Positions 1 to 10,185 of a stretch of DNA of 64,000 nucleotides are shown here, piece after piece. How positions within the stretch are numbered: the first letter of the stretch is position 1; each line of letters starts with the position of its first letter. The notes beneath the pieces are model-generated. The model worked only from the letters and a program-made list of their open reading frames with translations. It did no database searches and had not been told where the DNA came from. Source of the DNA: Craspedostauros australis (lineage: Eukaryota; Bacillariophyta; Bacillariophyceae; Mastogloiales; Achnanthaceae); NCBI GenBank assembly GCA_026770025.1, contig JAMXDE010000021.1, positions 1 through 64,000 on the forward strand, read 5' to 3'. The position numbers and the translations under genes are program-made.

Positions 1-3000
1 ATTGAACAAATGCATTTTTGAGTCAATGATTGAAGTGTGCAGTCCATGTCGATCATCAGTGCGAATATTCAGACGGATGGAGCTAGCTCCATCAACAACT
101 GGGGATGCTAACGTTTATTTCGTCTGCCCTGTTCGTTGCTGTGGTCTCCTCGCACGCAGAGACGGGCTTTGCGCTTCATAATGGATCCATCTGGGAAATC
201 TTTTGCGACGAAAGACCCAGGTTGAAGGGATGATGTCGTGGTTGATTGCCCATTGACGAGGAACCACGCGGGAATGGTCTTTGTCAAGAAGTGTTCCAAT
301 TTCAGCGTTCATGCTTTTCGCCAAAGGCTCGTTCGTTTAGGTCAGGGCAGTCCAAGAACGTCGGCAAGAGATGGCATGATCGTCATCGTTCGCTTTGGCT
401 TGGAGATGAGAGGGTCCATATCGTAGATTTCGTTGAGAGTTGGACTGGTAGACGCTTCCAGTAGGATCTGGTAGCGGCTTGGGATGTCGAAGTTGTCGTT
501 GATGTCCCATTGAGGTTTTTGGAAGAAGAGTGGTGATGTCTGTGGTCGAGGTCCGCGCCCGCGGCACCAGAGAGCATGTAATGCGATGAAAGGAAGGTGT
601 TGCGAGAGGTTGCTTCGTTCTGACGGTAGCGAGCGGGTCTGCGAATGCGTCGTCCGGATCGAGATCGTATAACTGGAGAGTTATCTTCGGCCGTTGGTGG
701 CTCTGGCTGTGGCATAGTGCCAGTGTTGTTTTCATTTTCAAGGGAAGATCTGGTAGCGGTATGCCGGCGTTGTCGTCCTCGGTCGCCGCTGTCCACTTCG
801 GTGCCAGGCGGCAGATCATGGATGCTTGTATCGGGTGATGTGCGAGGGACGAATCCGTCGTCATCATCGTTTCTGATGATTGTTGCCGGCGGATAATGAG
901 CGGGAGGCATGCGTGGTTCGGGGGCGATGCTGGCGATTCCATTCTTCTCGTTCTTCGTCGTCATGAATTCGGGATCTTGCGTCAGGCAGAGGTCCGTCGA
1001 TGTCTTCGTCGTGGTCTTCGGCGTAGTTATCGCTTTTCGAAACGGATGATGTCATGCCAGTTGGGGTCGATGTCGTCTTCTCCGTCGTCGGTTGTTGCGA
1101 TGGTAGAAAAGCGTTCGTCGAAGGCGCAGTGATATTGACTGCTGATGTGACCGGTACGAGGATTGAGGATGGATGCGACGGTTGAGGAGAACTCGCGGTT
1201 GAAGCCAAGTGAATTGGCCCATCCGAGCTCTTGCTTCCCATTTTGGAATCTTGTGTTCTTGTCTTGGAGGTTCTTGTGCCAGGACGTATGCTGGGCAAAC
1301 CCCATACGCGCGATCGCTGGAGCATTACACAGCTGTCGTCAGATCCCGTGAACTTTGCCATGGAGAGCTGTTGGAGTTTTTCGCTGCGGAATGTGGTTGT
1401 ATGTCCCGGTGGCGTAGGTGAATGCGAGCGGCCAAAGTTCGACAATCGAATTGATCGGGCCAGTGGAGGCTGACGTAATGAGCATTGCTCTCGCCCTGTT
1501 CATGATGACTCGGATAGCGACCTCTGCAGCTCCATTTTGATGGTGCCTCCTTGCGACGCAAACCGGATGCTCTGATTGGCAGTCAACGATTCGCGGAAGG
1601 TGCGGGAGGAGAGAGAGCTTGGTCCGTAGGTACATCTTGATGGACACGTTGCTCTGGCTGGCAAATGTACTCGATTCGTTTCTTGGCTTGGATGGTGTCG
1701 TGTGCGCCGAGAGATGCCTGATGGAAGGTATGGATGAACCCGCTGTAGCTGTCGTAGAAGATGGTTCCGCCAACATATTTGCTGGATACGGGTTCGCGCC
1801 CTTGGTGTGTTCGAGGCGTCCTTTCACTGCAACGTGGTAGTGATCCACAGAGACGAGGTGACCTGGTTTGGTTGCGTTTGGAGCAATTGGACGTTGGTCT
1901 TCGGATGGATGTGAGGTTCTTGTAGGTATTGGTCGACGCTTGGCCGTTTGCGATGGCGCAGGCTTGGCAGAGTGGGTTGATGCAGTTGGCAGGTCCCTTT
2001 CCTCGCCCTGGAAGGCAAGGGGTCTCAATCCATCTTTGCGCAGGTCCGGAGAGACGTCTTACTCTGCGTGTGAGTCGATAAAGTTGTTTCACATGATCCA
2101 TTCCGAGATGTCCGAAGCGTTGATGATCCAGGTAGCAGTTGTTTCTGATTTGCGGTGAGGTTCTCGTTTGCGGGTGACAGGACGGATGGTAAGAGCGTGG
2201 GTGATTTGGCATTCAAAACAAGTGTGAGACTTGCATTGGCAGGGTATTGCATCCGGTTTTTCTGCAAGTTGGTGTTGAGGATCGCGCGCCAATCTGCGGT
2301 CGGAATATTCGTGAATGGATGGATAGGACAGTTCATTACGCTGCCATCCTCCAACTCGAATGAGAAGGATTCCGTGTCTCCGTAATATGGTTGGCGATCG
2401 GTCTTGATGCTGTGGTATTGAGCGTAGGCTTGCGGAGAGAAGAGGCGGATGTGTGCTTCCTCCACATAATGTGCTCTGGTTCGGACAGGTGCGATGTTTC
2501 CATTTAGGGATAGCACTTGCCATTGGACGGTGCCTATGCCAGAGATTTGAAGTTTGCCGCTTGCTGTTTGGATGTCTCCGAAGTTACCGAGATGTGGTCC
2601 CGTAATGAAGTCCTCCTTTCGATATGTCATGGAGAATGAGCACCAGTGTCGAGGATGATGGGACACATGGCGCGCTTGTTGGTGAGACCGGGAGTATGGT
2701 AGTGACGGGAGACGAGAACGTCCATGAAGTTCGGTGCTTTGGATGCTTCATAGGCAGTGGAGGCCAGATAGGAGACGGCTTGCACCTGTGTTCGAAGTTT
2801 ATCTGACTGAAGGGTGAAGAAAGATGGAGTGATCGAAAAGCAGTGCTTTGGTTGAGACGGAGGTAGAGACATTGCGCGTTGTTGAGCATCCGCGGCAATG
2901 CGTCGGTTCATCATGAATGAGTCAAACTCATCATGGAATCCGGAGAGATGAAGGAAGCGAGCTGGCAGCGGGTCGTTCTTGCGTGTTGTGCTCGTCGTTC

Positions 3001-3242
3001 CATCCGTCGCCAAAGAGCAGTTGATCGTAGTCGAGAGGCTGGTGTTTGTTGTAAAAGCGTTGTTGGTGTTTCCAGCGATCGGTAGTGAGTGTTGAAAGGA
3101 AGAATAGTGTTGTCGATGGGATCATCACAGCGGATAGAAGGAAGAGACGACTCCAGAAGCCCATCCTCATGCGTTGCGTTGAGGCGAATATGGTCGGTGG
3201 TGCTTTGGAGCGACAGACTCGGTAGCTCTTGCGTCCGCGCAT
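1..3242 (-). pseudogene. pol region of Copia-1 (fossil, partial)
   Basis: Corresponds to about the first 1070 codons of the Copia-2 pol frame: protease, integrase and the beginning of reverse transcriptase. The catalytic YVDD part of reverse transcriptase and RNase H would lie left of the window. Interrupted many times. Confidence 0.8.
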
Positions 3243-3376
3243 GATGTTGACGTGGTTGAAGGTTTGGTGACAGTTGGCAGATAATGCCAGGACGTATGTT
3301 GTGAATGTGGATGCGAGCAGGTGCCAGAGGAGAGACGGGAATAGCAGGATCGGACTTACGACAATGAAAGCTGCCT

Positions 3377-5530
3377 TTAAAAACCCTCTTGTTCAGAGAA
3401 TCTCAAAAGCTTGCGAGTTTCGTCGTCGTTCCCTTTTGGTTCCGCTTGCTTGTTTGAGTTGTTGGAGGATCCCTTTCTACCTCGGCCGCGACGGTTGCGT
3501 TGGCGAGAGTACGAAGTCGTCATGTCCGTCGGTTGGATGGTTGCCCCATCGTTTGCAGGTTTCATGGTCACACCAGTATTCAGTCTTGCCGTGGGTGATG
3601 CGCTCGTGTGCCTCGCCCTGCTTTGGAGGCGTGTAGTCGATGGGCTGACCTCCGCGGTCATGGGAAGGTCGGCTGCGTCCTGAAGAGTCCTTGACGTTGG
3701 TGTTGGCTTTGCTCCTGATGCCTCTGAATCGGGTGTTCTTGGATTTGGTCGGAGCAAACCATATCTCTTGATTGATGAGGCTGGTGTACTTCTTCAGAGC
3801 CATTTCGAGGATTTGCTCCCAAGTGAAAGGGTCGTTGCCAGTTGCGTCGAGGGCAGCTTCACGCATGTTGAAGTAGTCGACGAAGGGCTTGTTTGTGCAG
3901 GTTCTGATAACCTTCAAGAGCATGTCGTTCATGTCAGCTGGAATCCCAAGCGGTGAGGCTTTGATTCGATGGATGGCTGCTCTCATGATCTGGCAGAATG
4001 TTTCAATGTTTTGGCTTTTGATGTTGGTCATCCTGAACTGAGCGATCTTGTTCGTGATAGCTCGAGCAGTTTCAGATGTTGTCCTTGCGGCGATGCATTC
4101 CATGAAGTAGTAGGCCATTGGTCCTGTGCGGAGCTCCTCCGGGATCTGTTGCATGCGAGCAGCAATGGCTTCGATGAGAGAGTCGTCACAAGAGGAAAGG
4201 ATGAGCTCAAGCGACCATTGGAGGTTCTGCTGGTTGACTTTCCCACCGAAGAGAGAGTAGATCTCGGTAGAACGGAGCACAACGTCTTGGTCGAGCGTGA
4301 ACGCGTTGTCCAGCAGATCAATGAAGGTATCGTCTGCGGCGGTTCGATCGAAGACAAGATCCCCGGCCTCGTTCCGAGTGGATCGGATGATTTGGAATGG
4401 CTCGTACATTGAGTACATCTTGAGGCGGCTGCGGAGGTTTTCCTTGAGTCGGGCGAAGTCATAGTTCTTTTCGAGGAACTTGTTGTCATTAATGGCAGTG
4501 GTTTGGTTCACCATCACAAAGAGCGGCTCGAGAGGCTCAACAGCTTGTTCTCTAACCTTGGTGCGGTCCTTGCCTTCGAGTGCAGCGCGTTCTTCCTTGG
4601 TAATGAGGATACGGTTGTTGGCTCGGGTGGCCGCATCATCGGGATCCGCGCTGAAACGTGACATCCTTGGTCGAGTCGTGGATGAGGTCGAAACGTGGGT
4701 CGTGCGAACAGTTGGAATGGCGGTTTCACCGGTTACTGTGTCAGTGACGTCAGCAGGAATTTCGACAGTGAGATTCGTGTCAGCAAAAATGCCAGGACGA
4801 ATGTTGCCAGGATCTGCGAGGGCTGACTGGAGTTCCTCAAGGGCTTGGGATTCAAAAGTGTCCAAGGTTAAGTCCAGAATTTCGCCTTCAGCCAGAAGAA
4901 GTTCCGGTTCTGTTCGAAGAGGAGTTCTGTCACGCGGAAGTTGTGGTTGCTGCGCGAAGACGCCAGCTGCCTGTGTGCTGGTGTCCTGTGCAGCTCGTGT
5001 TGTTGTTGTTGTTGAAACAGAAGGAGAGGCGCGTCCGCCTGGTCCTGTGCTGTCTCTTGAGGTGCAGGAGAAGAGGCTTCTTGAGCGGTCTCGGTCGCTG
5101 CAGGTCGTTGCTGAAGAGAGGCAGGTGTTGCGGTCTCAGGTTGTTGCTGTGCGAGAGGAGGGACGGTGATGTCGGCTGCGGTCTCGACTTGTTCAGGTGG
5201 CTGGAGAGGAGGGACGAGTGCGTCGGCTGCGGTCTCTGCCTGTTGTTGTTGTCGTCCGAGAGGAGGGACAGAATCGTCGGCTGCGGTCTCGGAGAGTGCG
5301 ACCTCGGGCTCTTCTGCTAGCGAAGGCGGGTCGGAGTCGTCTGTGTCACTGGAGGAGGTTGCGTTCGTTGTCTGTTGACGATGCGGGTCCATGAGCTTTG
5401 CGTTGTTTTGTTGTTTGTGTTGGATGATTGCGACGGTGAGAGTTTGTCTGTGTTTTGGTCGCTGTCGGCAATGTGCATCCACACGCGGCATCGCTGTGAT
5501 GGAGCGCGTTCGCCATGGTGCAGTTAGCAC
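3377..5530 (-). pseudogene. gag region of Copia-1 (fossil)
   Basis: Corresponds to the 717-codon gag frame of Copia-2 and keeps the same order: a Gln/Ala/Pro-rich N-terminal part, a helical capsid-like middle and a Cys/His zinc-finger-like motif near the C terminus. It is in a few open pieces, so it is taken as broken. Confidence 0.8.
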
Positions 5531-5584
5531 CGTGTGGTGCGGCAGGTGACGAACAGGCAGTGCCTGCGGTCCAGGCTCATAACC

Positions 5585-5831
5585 TAATTGCTACGGGCAA
5601 GTGTGTGAGTGCGTGTGTGTGTGTGTGCTAAAGTTGAGTTGTGCCCATTTAGAGGGCCCATGGAAGGTCCCATGGAATTGTGAGCTTATTCTACTGTGGT
5701 CTTGACTTTGCGTCAAGTTCGCTAAATGTTGCGTGCGTCGCGGGCGCTCCTAATCGTGGCGTTGCTGACGCAGCGGCGTGCTGGTTCGGGTTTGGTGTCG
5801 TATCGATCAGCTGGACTAATTCATGATAACA
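5585..5831 (-). repeat. 5' LTR of Copia-1
   Basis: 247 bp matching both Copia-2 LTRs with no difference seen by eye. On the minus strand it begins TGTTATCATG and ends GCAATTA. It contains a GT-rich run near 5600-5630. It is followed in element direction by the same GGTTATGAGCC primer-binding sequence as Copia-2. Confidence 0.9.
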
Positions 5832-6593
5832 GTCACCATCCATTCCAATCTTCGAAGCGAGCAGTGCCAGTGTGGTGGAAAAACAAGAACCGACGAGCCA
5901 GCGCAGTCCAAGCATCCAGAGAGCTTGACGAGCAACAGAAGAAACCAACGAATCAACCAACCAACGAACCAACAAGCAACCCCATGCAGAGTGCGAGTAT
6001 TGTATTGCGGATCATGGTTGACACAGAGTTTCCATATGGCACAAGAATCATGCGGTCAGCGATCCATGGACCATGAGCACTGTATTCCCACATGTCCTCC
6101 TTCGTGGTGCTCCCAACTTCGTTGATGAGGCGGATGTTCTTGTCGATCGCCTCGGTTGAGCATCGATGCTCTGAAAGTCATGAGCCAAGACGGCGGCGCT
6201 CGTGCCTCTGGATAGAGCGCGCATGGTATTGTATGTTTGTGGTGGCGTGCAACAGGAACAGTGGAGGTGGCACGGTATCACTCCACCTGTTGATTGCTGA
6301 ACGTGTCACCCCATCCCAATATGCAATGTGGTGTTGGTTGGATGTTGAGGACTCTTGTTGCCCGCGCGGATGGTGATGCTTGCAATGCGGTGGGATGGCA
6401 ACCAGCCAAATCCAACTGAGATGGGTCGCAACCAACAGAGGCAATCAACAAAGGCAGTCACATTGGTGGCTTCATCTTTGTCCGAGGCATTGGCTCACAA
6501 CCTCAAGTTGGTGCTTGCGATGGCAGGCGGACGAGGGTCAGATGTCTTGCAGATGCCACGATGACGCAAGCAAGCGTGGGCCATGGTGCACAT
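5832..6593 (-). pseudogene. Gene N, copy U1: unknown protein, fragmented
   Basis: The family is not recognised. Conserved minus-strand blocks are seen: an ATG at 6593 opening MCTMAHACLRHRGICK, a block with FVDCLCW and FGWLPSHRI, and a block with EAIDKNIRLINEVG followed by TKEDMW and VPYGNS. The blocks lie in different frames. A TTTCAG just before the third block and AGGTGTGAG after the first could be splice sites, so this may be an intron-bearing gene. In type A the third block runs on in one frame into the Copia LTR. The P frame of the preceding cassette overlaps it antisense. Confidence 0.3.
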
Positions 6594-7111
6594 GGTGGTG
6601 GCGACGATGACAGCTCTCTGTGTTTCCGAAGACTTTCACGTTGTTTGCTTCGGATTGGTGTTGCGTTGATTGTGGCCAAACGAGAACTCTGTTGTGGTGC
6701 TTCTTTCTTGTTGTTGGTCGCACGCATTTTCGTGATGGATGGGAACAGAAAGATCCAATCCGCGCGAACCAGACGCGTTTGATCAAGAGAAGGAGACAAA
6801 CACAGGCAAACAGAAGGAGGAGACCATGCGAACAAGACAACAACACATACACACCACTCAACCGCATACTCAACCGCGTGAACAACAGACATCGAATTGC
6901 CACTCATATTCATCACACAGCGTATGGTGCTCATACTCATACTAATACAAGCTGTTGCATACACAAACATCGATATCTCTTCCATAGGCAGCTCCGACCA
7001 CAGACATCCTCGACAGCCAATCCAACGTAAATCGTCCAACGTCCAACGTCCAACGTCCAACGTCCAACGTCCAACGTCAATCGTCCAACAACCATCGACC
7101 ATCCTCTCAAA
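6594..7111. other. Upstream region between N and ANK
   Basis: A 518-base divergent interval between the putative N start and the ANK start. It holds A/C-rich and CA-rich stretches and the GTCCAAC microsatellite, but no convincing gene, TATA box or other named promoter element. The matching intervals in other copies are 14122-14627, 29309-29826, 43494-43999, 51321-51826 and 59148-59653. Confidence 0.5.
7034..7089. repeat. (GTCCAAC)n microsatellite before ANK, type A
   Basis: Six perfect 7-base GTCCAAC units, one variant (GTCAATC) and one more perfect unit, ending 22 bases before the ANK start codon. The same eight units occur at 29749-29804 in U3. Confidence 0.95.
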
Positions 7112-7894
7112 ATGCCGAATGTTTCGAACGAACAACTCTTTGATGCTGTCGAGGCAGGTGACTTGTCAGTGTTGAAGGAGTGGAAGAAGCAGAACGAGAC
7201 ACATAATGAAGGAAATGGTGTCGACAATGTCACAGACTGGAATGGTTCCACTCCCCTTCATGATGCATGCTCCAACGGCCACCTGGAGTGTGTCAAGTAC
7301 CTCATCGAATCATGTGAGGCGGACATCAGCTGCACCGCCAATGATGGTGACACTCCCCTTCATTGGGCATGCTACAACGGCCACCTGGAGTGTGTCAAGT
7401 ACCTCATCGAATCATGTGAGGCGAACATCAACTGCAAAGACAACGATGGTGACACTCCCCTTCATCTGGCATGCTACAACGGCCACCTGGAGTGTATCGA
7501 GTACCTCATCGAATCAGGTAGGGCTAACATCAACTGTCAAAACAACCGAGGTGAAACTCCCCTTCGTTGGGCATGCACGCATGGCCACCTGGAGTGTATG
7601 GAGTCCCTCATTAGAGGACTTTCACCTTCAGCTCACCCACAACTGCAACAACTGCAGCAACACTTACAACAAAACGAACAAGCAAATGAACAACCACAAG
7701 AACAGTTGAGACAGCAGTTGAAGCGAAAGAGCCAAGAGAATGAACACAAACACAGCAGCAACAAGAGGACCAACATCAACATTGGAGAAGATCGGCCATA
7801 TCCTTCCAAACCGAGAACAGGGCAGACACCATCCCCTCGTGTGGACAGAGCGACCAACAACAACCAATCAAGGCAAACTCTGGAGTCCTCATGA
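7112..7894 (+). CDS. Cysteine-rich ankyrin-repeat protein, type A (260 aa), U1
   Basis: Starts at ATG 7112 in CAAAATGCC. Domains: an N-terminal cap resembling a degenerate repeat (EAGDLSVLKEW, residues 13-25); four ankyrin repeats, three of 34 residues and one short (about residues 48-170), with the TPLHxAC and GHLECVKYL signatures; then a Gln-rich, probably coiled-coil segment (about 175-210) and a Lys/Asn/Ser-rich basic tail. Ankyrin repeats bind proteins; no enzyme domain, signal peptide or membrane segment is seen. Most repeats have Cys at positions 7, 14, 22 and 28, which is unusual. Its stop overlaps the ATG of the BTB frame (TCATGATC), suggesting the two were once one ankyrin-BTB gene. 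Type A keeps the full C-terminal tail that type B loses. Confidence 0.8.
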   Translation: MPNVSNEQLFDAVEAGDLSVLKEWKKQNETHNEGNGVDNVTDWNGSTPLHDACSNGHLECVKYLIESCEADISCTANDGDTPLHWACYNGHLECVKYLIESCEANINCKDNDGDTPLHLACYNGHLECIEYLIESGRANINCQNNRGETPLRWACTHGHLECMESLIRGLSPSAHPQLQQLQQHLQQNEQANEQPQEQLRQQLKRKSQENEHKHSSNKRTNINIGEDRPYPSKPRTGQTPSPRVDRATNNNQSRQTLESS

Positions 7895-8645
7895 TCGCTG
7901 CCCCATCCATTGAGACACTGATCAACTCTGGAATCCAACATCAATGCGCACATGATGGCACCAAGGACGGCGCGGCTCAATCCAAACAACCATCCCTCTT
8001 CCCCACCTCCAACCAAGGCACGTCCGATACGTCCTCCAATGCATCTACACAGGCAAGATATCCTTCAATGACAGCGCTCGTGACAACGCCGCCGCTCACA
8101 TCGGTGCTCACGCCAACGCTCACCACGATACAGATGCCTCTCACCAGCCAACTCATATCCTCACTGGACAGGATGATCTGCAACAGCTGATCCTTGTGGC
8201 CAACGAGTTCAGCTTCTGGCGACTCAAGCTTGTTCTTGAAGCAGAGTTGGCCCGCAATCATCTCACAGAAGACACCATGATAGATGTGTTGATATTCGCC
8301 CACCAACACAACTGCGTGGTGTTGAAGGATATGGCGATGAGAATGGCAGCTGAAAGTGAGAAGGATACGTTCACTCATCTAGATTTAAGCAAACTAATTC
8401 TACAACCTCAACTGATGGGAGGTATTCGTGTCCTCCGCAATGGGGGAGCGGAGAGTGATGGTATTGATGATGAGTACAGCCACATGTCCATGGTGGAGCT
8501 GTACAAGGTTATGGATCAGGATGAGGGTACAGCACAAGTGGATTCATACATGGATTGGGTGACATTGGTGGACTTCGTCCGCTCTCTGAGTACCAAATCA
8601 TCCATAGTGGTTGAGACGGACGGTGCTGCTGCAGAAGAGGAGTGA
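7891..8645 (+). pseudogene. BTB/POZ domain, back half only, copy U1
   Basis: The conserved part reads IPLPHLQP, RYVLQCIYTGKI, then LQQLILVANEFSFWRLKLV, LTEDTMIDVLIFAHQHN and VLKDMAMRMA. This is the second half of a BTB/POZ domain plus the start of a BACK-like helix bundle, as in substrate adaptors for cullin-3 ubiquitin ligases. The first half of the domain is not found nearby. In type A the frame opened by ATG 7891 does not connect to the conserved part: a shift between about 7960 and 7990 separates them. The conserved frame is open from 7956 to the stop at 8645 and ends in an acidic AAAEEE tail. Confidence 0.6.
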
Positions 8646-8649
8646 AGTG

Positions 8650-9830
8650 TCAGACCATTTCATACCATGCCATACCGTACCAGAAATCTTCCACAAGTGA
8701 ACGCATGGCGGAATTGAGTTGATTGATAAAAATAGTCGTCAGAATAGTCATTAGGATAGTAACTATATGAAAGGAGCTGGAGCAATTTATGATCGATTCA
8801 TTCAATGGTGCGTCCGGCATTCCTTCACCGTCCACCCTATCGTTCGCAGCGCGGTCTGGTTGGGCCGCGAGATACGCATAATCTTCTGTGAATGAATTGC
8901 AGATGATCCCGGTTGGCGTATGGCACGTTGGTGTGCATCATCATTTGCCAATGCGACATGAAGACGATGATTCAGCCACCGCTGTCATCGTCATGGTCGT
9001 CATTGCCGATCATATGGTTTCCGCATTTGCTTGTTTCGTTGGTGTGGAAGGAGGTGCGTGGGAAGCTATGGTGGACCTCGCTGGCGTCATGCATGGCTTG
9101 TAGGAATCGAATCCAACGTGACGGAGCGGGATGTACTACGGCTGTCAGCTTGTTGGTGGTGGTGGTGCTGCAGTTCGTGCATGATGTCGCGCAGGGCACA
9201 AGCGCATGCCAACAGCTGCTGTATGGTTTTCGATATGGCGGACCAAGATGATGAGCCATGGGAGAAGTTGCCAACGTCATTGTACACGGTTTCAATAATG
9301 GTGGATCCGATGAGAGCATGCCTCTATCTCATCGTTTGCGGTTTGTGGCGGAGATGCATCGCTTCGAGCATCGGTATGAGCAGGCGTGGCTGGTTGTGGT
9401 GCGTGTTGTGGAAACTGAGGAACATCTCCGAACTGATGGCTCTGTTGGTCTCGGGAAAGTCGCTGCGTCCGATCTCACGGATGCACCTGTCCAACATGTG
9501 CTGAATCTCCGTTTCAGACAACGCATCGGATGTTTATGTGCGTGGATGCTGCTGCTGATGACTTGAATCCAGACCGCACCATGGGCCATGACAAGTCTTG
9601 CCATTGCTGTTGGTTCTGTTGTTGGCTCTGCGATTTCACATGTCCCAAGCTCTCCTCTACTCCGGAGCAGTTGGTGTGATATCTTCCTTTCGGATGTCGC
9701 TGAGCGATGCGACAAGTTTGAGATAGCTGTTCATCACCGCTTGCCATTCATCATCGGCATCAGCGTCATCGTTGGCATCGTCATCGTCTCTTGCCATGGT
9801 CGCCTTCGTTGATTCTGGTTGGCGTGCCAT
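8650..9830 (-). pseudogene. Gene M, copy U1: unknown acidic/His-rich protein, broken
   Basis: The family is not recognised. From ATG 9830: an acidic start (MARDDDDA), DIRKEDI, ALSETEIQHMLDRCIREIG, PETNRAIS, LLIPMLEAM, GSTIIE, a coiled-coil-like ALRDIMHELQ with a short His run, then VHHSFPRTSFH and IGNDDHDDDS. Type A has an in-frame TAG after KPQTMR and has lost about 37 bases near 8825, which removes the IRECMEQHAVHI block seen in type B and shifts the end, so it lacks the type B PLNE stop. The gene converges on BTB with almost no gap. Confidence 0.4.
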
Positions 9831-10185
9831 ATTTGCGCAGCCGCCGCTTGCTTGATTACTTCATTGCTTCATTGCTCTGCTGCTTGACGGACAACGTCTC
9901 AGTGTTGGCTGATACCTCCATCAATGCAAACATAGTCATGCCACTTCATCTCTCTTGCTCTCTCTCTCTCTCTCTCTCTCTCTTTTGTGTTGATGTTGAT
10001 GTTGTTTGATGGATCATTGTGCAAAATCGGAGATTCGTCATTTGTGCGGCGCCAAGAATTTTTGGCGCGTTTGGTGGGTGCTCGTCTGTCTGCCATCCGT
10101 CGTTCATTCAACCAATGACACACGCACACACTCGCGACAAACATCACCAATGCGTTGTCTTCGTGCAATGCAACTCTGTTCGACG
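9831..10185. promoter_or_regulatory. Divergent M/S interval with (CT)n tract, type A
   Basis: A 355-base interval between the divergent starts of M and S, a natural place for a shared promoter. It contains an uninterrupted CT run of about 26 bases at 9958-9983 (U3: 32673-32698). In type B this is replaced by a short mixed pyrimidine stretch. No TATA box was recognised. Confidence 0.4.

Larger units (their letters stand above)
1..5831 (-). mobile_element. Copia-1: Ty1/Copia LTR retrotransposon, cut by window edge, broken
   Basis: Near-identical to the whole element at 21229-28548 (same LTR, gag and pol order, minus strand), but its 3' end lies outside the window and its gag and pol frames are interrupted, roughly ten or more breaks. 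The intact-looking 5' LTR ends at 5831 beside GTCAC (5832-5836), the same 5-base target sequence that flanks Copia-2, at the same point of the cassette. It is therefore a duplicate of Copia-2's insertion rather than an independent one. The breaks may be real decay or sequence error. Confidence 0.9.

Noticed and set aside
5580-5640. GT-rich run as an independent microsatellite locus
   Set aside because: Part of the LTR, and recurs in every Copia-1/2 LTR.
7020-7100. GTCCAAC tract as a telomere-like repeat
   Set aside because: Short, internal, and not a known telomere motif.
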